A stretch of DNA of 10,185 bases from Bacillota bacterium (GCA_029266295.1 JAQSXD010000096.1:1-10185), one strand, 5' to 3'. Positions 1 through 7,076 are shown, counted from the first letter of the stretch. The notes: generated from the letters alone by a model not told the origin. Program-made: numbers and translations.

Positions 1-34
1 GTCGCTCAGCCGAAGCATAAAAGAATTTTAACCG

Positions 35-61
35 TTAAGTTTTACCGCTTATGGTCGATAT
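35..61 (+). promoter_or_regulatory. Sigma-28 (SigD/FliA-type) promoter for cheW
   Basis: TTAAGTTT at 35-42 and GTCGATAT at 54-61 are separated by 11 bases. The known flagellar sigma-28 consensus is TAAAGTTT-N11-GCCGATAA, so the -35 matches 7 of 8 positions, the -10 matches 6 of 8 and the spacing is exact. It lies 44 bases upstream of the cheW start codon. The same pattern recurs before two other chemotaxis genes in this window, which makes chance unlikely. Confidence 0.8.
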
Positions 62-105
62 ATAAACTACAGGACTGCATCCAGCAAATTGAAAGGAGAA
101 TAACA

Positions 106-600
106 ATGTCTGATGTATATGATGAAAGCAAAATTTTAGAAGAGGATACCCAGCACGGCAGATTTCTGACCTTCACTTTAGAGGATGAAGTATATGGGAT
201 CGAAATAAAGTACGTTACAGAGATCATTGGAATCCAATCGATTACCAAAGTACCTGAGGTGCCGGATTATGTAAAAGGCATCATCAATCTAAGAGGAAAA
301 ATTATTCCGGTAATCGATGTCAGGCTGAAGTTTGGAAAACAGCCCATGGAATATGATGACAGAACCTGTATCGTAGTAATTGACATCAGTGATGTTTCGG
401 TGGGCCTGATTGTGGACAATGTTGATGAAGTATTAACCATTGATGATCAGGATATCGCAGCGCCCCCAGCCAATAAAACCGGATTCGAAAACAGATATAT
501 CAAAGGAATCGGTAAGGCAGGAGAACGGGTTCAGTTGCTTCTGGACTGTGAGAGACTATTAAAGACAGACGAAATGGAACTCATTGAATCCATCAACTAA
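106..600 (+). CDS. cheW: Chemotaxis adaptor protein CheW
   Basis: This is a cytoplasmic adaptor that couples the hairpin tips of chemoreceptors to the histidine kinase CheA. The 164 residues are one CheW-like SH3-type domain. The typical opening is at residues 19-45 (GRFLTFTLEDEVYGIEI, then VTEIIG), followed by the family hallmark around 55-72 (YVKGIINLRGKIIPVIDVR). Arg63 in NLRG corresponds to the conserved arginine near the kinase/receptor interface in enteric CheW. Residues 98-110 (SVGLIVDNVDEVL) are also typical. An acidic N-terminal stretch of about 17 residues precedes the domain. The ATG at 106 has a good ribosome binding site (AAAGGAG, 91-97). A sigma-28 promoter lies upstream and a hairpin terminator downstream, so it is probably transcribed mostly alone. 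Nothing in it looks degenerate. Confidence 0.96.
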   Translation: MSDVYDESKILEEDTQHGRFLTFTLEDEVYGIEIKYVTEIIGIQSITKVPEVPDYVKGIINLRGKIIPVIDVRLKFGKQPMEYDDRTCIVVIDISDVSVGLIVDNVDEVLTIDDQDIAAPPANKTGFENRYIKGIGKAGERVQLLLDCERLLKTDEMELIESIN

Positions 601-621
601 AACGGGATCTTCGTTTTGTGT

Positions 622-638
622 TGGGCTGCTTTGGCCCA
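622..638 (+). other. Small GC-rich inverted repeat after cheW
   Basis: TGGGC (622-626) and GCCCA (634-638) can pair around a 7-base loop. There is no T-run after it, so it is not a convincing terminator by itself. It may be an mRNA 3'-end stabilising hairpin ahead of the terminator at 675-717. Confidence 0.35.
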
Positions 639-674
639 TATGCTGAAAAATCTTAAAACAGAACAGGGGTAAGT

Positions 675-717
675 GAAAAAGCCAGCTAAATACTGATTCT
701 AACGGTATGGCTTTTTC
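675..717 (+). terminator. Probable terminator of cheW
   Basis: GAAAAAGCCA (675-684) is perfectly complementary to TGGCTTTTTC (708-717), with a 23-base loop in which TAC and GTA may add further pairs. The five T residues of the right arm form the U-tract of the transcript. The long loop makes it weaker than the terminator after cheB, so some read-through into cheB is possible. Confidence 0.6.
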
Positions 718-863
718 TGTTGTTGTGAGGCAGAAATAACAGGTTATAAGGTGCGTTTGGCCTTTTGAAAAACCGGGTATATGCTATTGAAACAGTCAAT
801 GAGTGCAGGATTGCTGTAGTGCAACTGCTGAAGATACAGTGCCTAAGGAAAGGGGTTAATTGG

Positions 864-1898
864 ATGAAAGTGTCGCGTAAGATAAAAGTGCTAATAGTAG
901 ATGATTCACTTTTGTTTAGAGAGACTCTGGCCAGAGAGGTTGGGAAGGATTTTGGAATTGAGGTAGTCGGAACTGCGGAAGATCCGTTTATGGCAAGAGA
1001 TAAAATCTTGGAACTTAAGCCGGATGTTGTTACTTTAGACGTTGAAATGCCTAAAATGGACGGAATTGCTTTCTTGAAAAAGCTGATGCCACAATATCCC
1101 TTGCCGGTAATTGTGGTGAGTTCCATCGGAAAAAATGTTTTTGAAGCGCTGGATGCAGGCGCAGTGGATTTTGTCACCAAACCTGATGTCAGCAAGCAGG
1201 GAGGAATGAATTCCTTCATCAATGAGCTCATCGTAAAGATAAAAATTGCGTCGACTGCTAAAGTTGGCAGTTATAAAAAAGATTATGAAGCAGCCCGTAT
1301 CGTCTCCGAGCATGGAACCGACATCTCCAATATGATTTTGGCCATCGGAGCGTCCACAGGAGGAACCGAAGCGATTTATAAGGTGATCACAGCATTCCCC
1401 AGGGATATGCCCGGAATCCTCATCGTCCAGCATATGCCGCCCGTCTTTACAAGACTTTATGCCGACAGGCTGAACAATTCCTGTAAACTGGAAGTGAAGG
1501 AAGCGCAAGACGGTGATATGGTAAAACCGGGAAGGGTACTGGTTGCAGCCGGAGATTTTCATATGAGATTGGCAAAGGGTCCTTCCGGTTACTATGTAAA
1601 ATGTGCGCAGGGAGAAAAGGTGAATGGACACTGCCCCTCTGTAGATGTACTCTTTGATTCCGTTGCTGATGTGGCAAAGGATAAGGCTATCGGCGTCATC
1701 TTAACTGGAATGGGGGCTGATGGAGCAAAGGGCTTGTTGAATATGCGAAAGAAGGGTGCATATACCATCGGTCAGGATGAAAAATCATCCACAGTATATG
1801 GAATGCCCATGGTGTCGTACAATATTGGCGCTGTTGCCAAGCAGCTGCCGCTGGATCGGATTCCTCAGGAAATATGCAATCATCTGTCGATCAAATAA
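864..1898 (+). CDS. cheB: Chemotaxis response regulator protein-glutamate methylesterase/deamidase CheB
   Basis: CheB removes methyl groups from receptor glutamates and deamidates receptor glutamines, resetting receptor sensitivity; phosphorylation by CheA activates it. The 344 residues hold a receiver domain (about 6-125) with acidic pocket Asp13/Asp14, phospho-acceptor Asp59 (LDVEMP), switch Ser86 and Lys106 (TKP). A linker follows, then the methylesterase domain (about 155-340). The catalytic triad is visible as Ser164 (GASTGG), His190 (QHMP) and Asp286 (GMGADG), the same residue numbers as in enteric CheB. I chose the ATG at 864 because AAGGAAAGGGG (845-855) precedes it and the protein then begins directly before the receiver's first strand. 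The reading frame stays open upstream to a TTG at 765, but that stretch resembles no CheB sequence. No sigma-28 site is visible in 718-863, so it may depend on read-through from cheW or on an unrecognised promoter. Confidence 0.96.
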   Translation: MKVSRKIKVLIVDDSLLFRETLAREVGKDFGIEVVGTAEDPFMARDKILELKPDVVTLDVEMPKMDGIAFLKKLMPQYPLPVIVVSSIGKNVFEALDAGAVDFVTKPDVSKQGGMNSFINELIVKIKIASTAKVGSYKKDYEAARIVSEHGTDISNMILAIGASTGGTEAIYKVITAFPRDMPGILIVQHMPPVFTRLYADRLNNSCKLEVKEAQDGDMVKPGRVLVAAGDFHMRLAKGPSGYYVKCAQGEKVNGHCPSVDVLFDSVADVAKDKAIGVILTGMGADGAKGLLNMRKKGAYTIGQDEKSSTVYGMPMVSYNIGAVAKQLPLDRIPQEICNHLSIK

Positions 1899-1945
1899 TC
1901 GACTCGAAATTGATTATACGCGAAATCAACATAATGAGTAAAAAT

Positions 1946-1980
1946 AAAATCTACAATTGTCAAAAATTGTGGATTTTTTT
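1946..1980 (+). terminator. Rho-independent terminator of cheB
   Basis: AAAATCTACAATT (1946-1958) pairs with AATTGTGGATTTT (1965-1977) over 13 bp with one G-U wobble and a 6-base loop, followed by more T residues to 1980. It ends two bases before the -35 element of the next promoter, giving a compact boundary between two transcription units. Confidence 0.85.
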
Positions 1981-1981
1981 G

Positions 1982-2008
1982 TTAAGTAATTGCATAACCA
2001 ACCGATAA
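1982..2008 (+). promoter_or_regulatory. Sigma-28 promoter for the large chemoreceptor gene
   Basis: TTAAGTAA (1982-1989) and ACCGATAA (2001-2008) are separated by exactly 11 bases. The -10 matches the sigma-28 consensus at 7 of 8 positions; the -35 is a poorer 5 of 8 but keeps the TTAAGT seen at the other two sites. The start codon lies 56 bases downstream. Confidence 0.75.
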
Positions 2009-2064
2009 AATAATGGCGTCCGGGATACCGGAATTGATGAATACCAAAAGAGGAGAGAAATTAT

Positions 2065-5000
2065 ATGCTACTAAAGTTATTATCCATTCGGTCGAAGCTG
2101 GGGATTTTGATTGTCCTGCCGCTTGTGGCTGCAATTACTGTGACCCTTGTCGGTTTATTTTATGTCGACAAAATAAGTGATAGCCTGACGAAAAGCCTGT
2201 ACGAAGAGAGCTTTAACAATATCTCTTCCGTTCTCAGCGCGGAAGGCGATCTCTTTCAGGCCAGAGACAGCATTAACGGAGTTCTATTAGATGACAGTAA
2301 AGGGCTGATGGACCCGGCGTTAAAGCTTAAATATACAAAAGAATTTAATGGGTATACCTTAAAAATTCAGGAAAACACAAAAAAGACGATGTACGTTTTA
2401 GCGGAGGATCAAACACGCTGGGAGCATCTTACCGATGAAATATCAGGAATGACGGCGTTTGAGCATTATGAAGCCTTTGAAAAGGATTTCACCGCTTGGT
2501 TGGAACTGTCGGGGCAGATTGCAAGCACCTATAAAGTCAATGATGAATGGGATGATCTCTTTGCCAGTTCTCGTGAGCACCTGGACGCCCTGAGCAGGCT
2601 TGTAGAGGCTGGGGCAAGGGAAGAAATTGAGCGAAATGAGCAAAGTAAGAATACGATGGTTATGATTATGGCGATCATCAACATCGGCGTGCTGCTCATC
2701 ACTTCGGTTCTGTCGATTTTTGTAATTCGATCTATTACCGGTCCTTTGAAAAAATCAGTGCTGATGCTGCAGGAAATGGTAAAGGGCAGGCTGAGCAGGC
2801 GCCTGAATCTCGATCAGAGAGATGAAATAGGAGTGATGGGGAAAACTCTCGACCAATATGCTGAAAATCTGCAGAAAAATGTGATAGGGGCCTTGAAGAG
2901 GATTTCGGAAGGAGATTTGGATATAGAAATCGAGGTTTCCGATCCCGAGGATGAAATCAGCCCGGTGATCAAAACAACCGTAGACAATCTGAATGCACTT
3001 GTAGTGGAAGCCGAGAAGCTGACCGCTGCTGCAGTAGAAGGAAATCTTGAAATCAGGGGAGATGCCGGACGCTTTCAGGGAGGGTACTATGACATCGTTG
3101 CCGGAGTCAATGCTGCTTTGGATTCTTTGATCAATCCCTTAAAGGTTGCGGCAAACTATATGGATCGAATCAGTAAAGGAGATATTCCTCCCGAAATTAC
3201 GGAGGACTACCGAGGTGACTTTGATTTGATCAAAGATAATATTAATACCTGTATTCGGACTGTCAATCTGCTTGTTGATGGTATGGAGGAACTATCGGAA
3301 CTGACCCTCAACGGCAATCTGCTCGCGCGGGGGGATGAAGCCAGATATGACGGAGGCTTTGCAAAAATTGTAAGCGGTGTGAATCTGACACTGGACACTT
3401 TGGTGGGATACATTAACGAGATGCCTGCACCGGTTCTGATCATCGATAGAGAATTCACGGTGCGTTATATTAATCATACCGGAGCAGCCCTTCTGGAAAA
3501 AGCCCAGGAAGAAGTGATCGGAGAAAAATGTTGGGATGAGTTTCAAACCAGCCAATGTCATACAGAAAAGTGTGCATGCTTCCAGGCAATGGAACGGGAT
3601 GAACGGGTCACAGAAGAAACGGATGCACATCCATGCGGAAAAGACCTTGAGATCCAATCTACGGGCATACCCATCAGGGATCGCAGCAATCAGGTGATCG
3701 GAGCCATCGAGTTATTTACAGATCAAACCCATATCAAAAATGCGGTCAAGGTATCTGAAAAACAATCCCGATTCCAGCTGATGGAGGTGGAAAAACTGAT
3801 CTATAACCTTGAGAAAATTTCCGTAGGCGATCTGAATCTTGCACTGCGTGTTGAAACCACCGATGGAGATACTGCTGAAATAGGGTTTAACTTTGAAAAG
3901 ATCAATCAGAGCCTGGAACAGAGTGTGAGTGCACTGAGATCCATGTTAGACGATGTGGATATGCTTGCGAAAGCAGCAGTGGAGGGAAGGCTGGAGGTTC
4001 GAGCAGATGAAGGGCATCATCAGGGGAGCTATCAAAAAATTGTGGGAGGCGTAAACCAGACGCTGGATGCGGTTATCGCTCCGGTAAATGAAGCGTCCCA
4101 GGTGCTCCAGGAAATGGCAAAGGGGAACCTGCAGATCAGCATGGAAGGAGCTTATCAGGGCGACCATGCGGCCATCAAGAATGCGCTGAATGAGACCATT
4201 GACAATATCAGGAGCTATGTGAGCGAAATCTCCCATGTTCTTGCCCAGATCAGTGATGGAAATCTGGATCAGGCAATTACAGCGGATTATAAAGGGGATT
4301 TCATAGCGATTAAAGACTCTTTAAACCAAATCGTAACATCATTAAGTCAGACCATGAGCGAGATCCGGGAGGCTGCTGAGCAGGTGGCTGCAGGATCCAG
4401 GCAGGTGTCTGACGGAAGCCAGGCGCTTTCCCAGGGTTCTACAGAACAGGCAAGCTCCATTCAGGAACTGACTGCGTCCATCGCTGAGATTGCATCCCAG
4501 ACGAGACAGAATGCGCTGAATGCAAATGAGGCCAGTGAGCTTGCAGCAGATGCCAGAGATCATGCGGAAAAGGGCAACGGCCATATGAAGGAAATGCTGA
4601 ACTCCATGGTTGAGATCAATGATTCCTCGGCCAACATATCAAAAATAATTAAGGTGATAGACGATATCGCATTCCAGACCAACATTCTGGCGCTGAACGC
4701 AGCGGTAGAGGCAGCAAGAGCCGGTTTTCATGGGAAGGGCTTTGCAGTAGTCGCAGAAGAGGTCAGAAACCTTGCTGCAAGAAGTGCAGCCGCAGCCAAA
4801 GAGACCACGGAGCTCATCGAAGGGTCCATCGGTAAAGTACAAACGGGTACGAAGATTGCGAATGAAACAGCTGCAGCTCTTTCAAAGATCGTTGAAGGAA
4901 TTGAAAAGTCTGCAAGTCTTGTAGGAAATATTGCAGGAGCATCAAGTGTGCAGGCAACGGGAATTGCGCAAATCAACAAGGGAATCGAGCAGGTGTCTCA

Positions 5001-5226
5001 GGTAACCCAGAACAATTCAGCAACAGCAGAGCAAAGCGCCGCAGCCAGTGAGGAACTTTCCGGACAAGCAGAGCTGCTGAAAGAGATGGTAGGAAGGTTC
5101 AAGGTGAACAAAGAAGAAGCAGCGCTCTCATCAGAGCACAGGTTGCTGCCGGAAGATATTTCTGAAAACCAACCGTCAGAACCTGCCAGAATCAGACTGG
5201 ACGATGAGGAATGCGATAAATATTAA
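2065..5226 (+). CDS. Large transmembrane methyl-accepting chemotaxis protein with poly-HAMP arrays and a cysteine-rich PAS domain
   Basis: This inner-membrane chemoreceptor would control CheA through CheW. The 1053 residues read in order as: TM1 (about 12-34); an extracytoplasmic, mainly helical four-helix-bundle-like sensor (35-196); TM2 (197-221); a canonical HAMP (222-275); four further HAMP-like units (about 276-447); a PAS domain (448-555); four more HAMP-like units (572-760); and the cytoplasmic signalling hairpin (about 762-1013) with the conserved tip IAFQTNILALNAAVEAARAG at 868-887. The PAS carries Cys489, Cys498, Cys503, Cys505 and Cys524. Two stretches fit the known methylation consensus exactly: 796-805 (pair Gln800/Glu801) and 985-994 (pair Glu989/Gln990), making it a likely CheB substrate. 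It is far longer than a typical receptor of about 550-660 residues. The acidic tail (1014-1053) lacks the NWETF-type CheR tether. The start has AGGAGAG at 2051-2057. The ligand is unknown. Confidence 0.93.
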   Translation: MLLKLLSIRSKLGILIVLPLVAAITVTLVGLFYVDKISDSLTKSLYEESFNNISSVLSAEGDLFQARDSINGVLLDDSKGLMDPALKLKYTKEFNGYTLKIQENTKKTMYVLAEDQTRWEHLTDEISGMTAFEHYEAFEKDFTAWLELSGQIASTYKVNDEWDDLFASSREHLDALSRLVEAGAREEIERNEQSKNTMVMIMAIINIGVLLITSVLSIFVIRSITGPLKKSVLMLQEMVKGRLSRRLNLDQRDEIGVMGKTLDQYAENLQKNVIGALKRISEGDLDIEIEVSDPEDEISPVIKTTVDNLNALVVEAEKLTAAAVEGNLEIRGDAGRFQGGYYDIVAGVNAALDSLINPLKVAANYMDRISKGDIPPEITEDYRGDFDLIKDNINTCIRTVNLLVDGMEELSELTLNGNLLARGDEARYDGGFAKIVSGVNLTLDTLVGYINEMPAPVLIIDREFTVRYINHTGAALLEKAQEEVIGEKCWDEFQTSQCHTEKCACFQAMERDERVTEETDAHPCGKDLEIQSTGIPIRDRSNQVIGAIELFTDQTHIKNAVKVSEKQSRFQLMEVEKLIYNLEKISVGDLNLALRVETTDGDTAEIGFNFEKINQSLEQSVSALRSMLDDVDMLAKAAVEGRLEVRADEGHHQGSYQKIVGGVNQTLDAVIAPVNEASQVLQEMAKGNLQISMEGAYQGDHAAIKNALNETIDNIRSYVSEISHVLAQISDGNLDQAITADYKGDFIAIKDSLNQIVTSLSQTMSEIREAAEQVAAGSRQVSDGSQALSQGSTEQASSIQELTASIAEIASQTRQNALNANEASELAADARDHAEKGNGHMKEMLNSMVEINDSSANISKIIKVIDDIAFQTNILALNAAVEAARAGFHGKGFAVVAEEVRNLAARSAAAAKETTELIEGSIGKVQTGTKIANETAAALSKIVEGIEKSASLVGNIAGASSVQATGIAQINKGIEQVSQVTQNNSATAEQSAAASEELSGQAELLKEMVGRFKVNKEEAALSSEHRLLPEDISENQPSEPARIRLDDEECDKY
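2890..4344 (+). repeat. Intragenic repeats: two arrays of four HAMP-like units flanking a PAS domain
   Basis: Protein-level repeats lie within the large receptor. The first array (residues 276-447) and the second (572-760) contain recognisably related units. AAVEGNLEIRGD (322-333) matches AAVEGRLEVRAD (637-648); a third relative is LTLNGNLLARGD (413-424). ITEDYRGDFDLIKD (378-391) matches ITADYKGDFIAIKD (738-751). The KGD/EGN turn followed by a short strand-like segment recurs about every 45 residues. Unit boundaries are my reading by eye. Confidence 0.75.
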
Positions 5227-5290
5227 GCTGTCTGAAAGCAAAAAGTCGAAATTACAGTTTTTATACCGGAAATTGTAAATGAAAATATAC

Positions 5291-5318
5291 TTAAGTTTGT
5301 GCCATACTGTGCCGATAA
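5291..5318 (+). promoter_or_regulatory. Sigma-28 promoter for the split-tip receptor gene
   Basis: TTAAGTTT (5291-5298) and GCCGATAA (5311-5318) match the sigma-28 consensus at 7 of 8 and 8 of 8 positions. The spacer is 12 bases instead of 11 if TTAA is aligned with TAAA; shifting the -35 by one base restores normal spacing at some cost in match. The start codon follows 52 bases later. No strong terminator separates it from the upstream receptor gene, so read-through is also possible. Confidence 0.75.
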
Positions 5319-5370
5319 ATACATTGTGATACTAGTTTCATCTATGTGATGATTCGGGAAGGTGGGTTAA

Positions 5371-6939
5371 ATGAAGAAGATCAATGCGGCTGAATTAACC
5401 GAATACGGTTTGCAGAAGCGAGGCGACTTGAATACAAAGCTGATGACCTTAAGCAGGAGCATGGAATCAATCAGGGAAATAATCCGTGAATACGATACTT
5501 TGATCAAACAAGTTTTCCTAAAAATTAAATCGGTGCAGGGAATTGCCAATAAGACAAATCTTTTGGCAATCAACGCATCGATTGAGACCATTCATGCTTC
5601 GGATCTACTAGCTAGTTTTGAACAAATCGTTGAAAAAAATCTGACGATACAAGCAAAAATTATATCACAGATTCTTGCGTATGATCCAGATTTCTTTTAT
5701 CAGGACGGAGGCGCATTTGCAAGAGAATGTGGCATGGAGGAGTTTTACGTTACTGACGGTGATGGTATTGTACAGTTTACGAATATGCCTTCATGGAAAA
5801 ACTCAGCCTTAAAATCATCTGAAATATTAAGAATCCTGAAGAACCCCGAACTTGAAATTGCGTTGCCTTCCGTAGGAAACGGATTTGACGGTGAGCTGCA
5901 AAAGACGGTGGGAGTTGCCAGAACGGATCAGCCTGGGATTATTCAGACCGGAGCTCATTTTGTTCGGCCTAAGGGTCAGCTGGCAATTGATGGCTTTGGC
6001 GTCGTTGCGCAAGAGGCCAAGCGATTGGCTGATGTTTCAAAAGAGATTTCCGCAAGGATCACAACGCTTACAAATGAACTCGGCAGTATGCTTGAGCGGT
6101 TGGAATCGATTTATGGTGAAGCAGACAGAGGCATTAGCGCATGTTCCGATGCTGCTTCTTTGTCAGAAGCGGTTTCGTTGGAAGAACAGGAAGCCCGCCT
6201 GAATGATCTTAAAGGAACGTTGAAGCAGCTTGATAAGGATTTTGATGAGTCAAGGAAGTATTTTAAGAATATCTTATCACCGCTGACTGAACTGATTAAT
6301 ATCGCGCGGCAAACAAATCTTCTTGGCGTGAGAGCGGCAATTGAAGCCGCCCACTCTACCAATGACAAGCAGGATTTTGACAATCTGCTGAACCGTCACA
6401 TGACCGCTGAAGCTAAGCTGGTTGCGCTTCTGATTGAGCGAAGACCGGATATTACCATCGACCAGATGGAAGAACTGAGCGAAAAGATTGATATTGCAGA
6501 AATTTGGATCGCCGATGAAAATGCTACGGTTGAGCTGACCAATATCAAGGGGGGAAAGGGGTTTGTCTATCAGAGTGAAGGGCAGACGGCCCCGTTTTTG
6601 AGAATCCTTTCTAACCCGGAGCTTATTGTAGCGCCGCCCCCTTCCCTCCGGACGCTGGATAATCGCGTATTTAAATACGTCGGTGTGGGTAGGAAGGATA
6701 AACCTGGATTTTTACAGGTTGGAATCCCTTCCAAGCTGTATGGGGAAAGCACAGCGGAAGGGTTTTCCGTTGTGGCGAAGCAGATCAAAAACCTCGCGGA
6801 GCAATCCAGAGATACCACCACCGAAATAGAAGCGATTGTAGAGGATATGGATCGTAAGGCCAAAAAGGCAGCGGAACAGATGAAAAGCGTTCAGCGATAC
6901 CGGACCGAAGCGGTTCATGAGCTGGAACGACTGAAGTAG
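5371..6939 (+). CDS. Soluble receptor-like protein: tandem duplication of a split chemoreceptor tip with an inserted sensor-like domain
   Basis: The 522 residues have no membrane segment or signal peptide, so the protein is probably cytoplasmic. It is a duplication with a period of about 255 residues. In unit 1, a receptor-tip ascending arm (51-76, with IANKTNLLAINASIE) is followed by an inserted domain (about 77-203) and then a descending arm (207-235, with GFGVVAQEAKRLADVS). Unit 2 repeats this: ascending arm 300-329 (IARQTNLLGVRAAIEAAH), insert about 330-457, descending arm 463-490 (GFSVVAKQIKNLAEQS). In ordinary receptors these arms are joined by only a few residues (RAGExGR). The inserts share RIL(K/S)NPEL (154, 411) and VGV(A/G)R(T/K)D(Q/K)PG (180, 437). 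From memory they resemble Cache/PAS-like sensors of Firmicute receptors, such as VTDGDGIVQFTN at 127-138. Flanking segments look like coiled coil. No methylation consensus is evident. The ATG at 5371 has GGAAGGTGGG at 5357-5366. Its role as sensor, adaptor or array component is inferred. Confidence 0.85.
   Translation: MKKINAAELTEYGLQKRGDLNTKLMTLSRSMESIREIIREYDTLIKQVFLKIKSVQGIANKTNLLAINASIETIHASDLLASFEQIVEKNLTIQAKIISQILAYDPDFFYQDGGAFARECGMEEFYVTDGDGIVQFTNMPSWKNSALKSSEILRILKNPELEIALPSVGNGFDGELQKTVGVARTDQPGIIQTGAHFVRPKGQLAIDGFGVVAQEAKRLADVSKEISARITTLTNELGSMLERLESIYGEADRGISACSDAASLSEAVSLEEQEARLNDLKGTLKQLDKDFDESRKYFKNILSPLTELINIARQTNLLGVRAAIEAAHSTNDKQDFDNLLNRHMTAEAKLVALLIERRPDITIDQMEELSEKIDIAEIWIADENATVELTNIKGGKGFVYQSEGQTAPFLRILSNPELIVAPPPSLRTLDNRVFKYVGVGRKDKPGFLQVGIPSKLYGESTAEGFSVVAKQIKNLAEQSRDTTTEIEAIVEDMDRKAKKAAEQMKSVQRYRTEAVHELERLK
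5521..6810 (+). repeat. Head-to-tail intragenic duplication of the split-tip module
   Basis: Unit 1 covers residues 51-222 (5521-6036) and unit 2 covers residues 300-480 (6268-6810). Corresponding landmarks keep a near-constant offset: TNLL at 62 and 315 (253), RILxNPEL at 154 and 411 (257), VGVxRxDxPG at 180 and 437 (257), and the GF-VVA motif at 208 and 464 (256). The copies are clearly diverged outside these motifs, so the duplication is old rather than an assembly artefact. Confidence 0.85.
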
Positions 6940-7010
6940 CTAATGAATAGACGAAGACCAGAAATTACAAAGTTATAAAAAACAAAGATTAGAAATCAGC
7001 ATCAATGGAA

Positions 7011-7052
7011 TAAAAACAGGGTATCAAATTGGAAGCATTTGATACCCTGTTT
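7011..7052. terminator. Hairpin terminator shared by two convergent genes
   Basis: AAACAGGGTATCAAAT (7014-7029) and ATTTGATACCCTGTTT (7037-7052) form a perfect 16-bp stem with a 7-base loop. On the minus strand the stem is followed by TTTTTA, a proper U-tract for the ABC-F gene. On the plus strand only a short TTT follows, so termination of the 522-residue protein's gene may be less efficient. Confidence 0.85.
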
Positions 7053-7076
7053 GCATCTCAGATCAGTTACTTTGTA

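Noticed and set aside
765..863. Upstream in-frame extension of cheB to a TTG at 765
   Set aside because: The added 33 residues resemble no CheB N-terminus, there is no good ribosome binding site before 765, and the ATG at 864 has one and starts right at the receiver domain.
686..1631. Long open frames antisense to cheB
   Set aside because: They lie opposite a fully convincing gene, lack recognisable domains and are explained by codon bias of the coding strand.
2025..5272. Shared ATACCGGAA string upstream of both receptor genes (2025-2033 and 5263-5271)
   Set aside because: The two copies lie on opposite sides of their respective promoters and the shared string is only nine bases, so a common operator is not supported.
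5252..5278. Possible terminator between the large receptor and the split-tip gene
   Set aside because: TTACA/TGTAA is only 5 bp of A-T-rich pairing with a 17-base loop and no following T-run, too weak to call.
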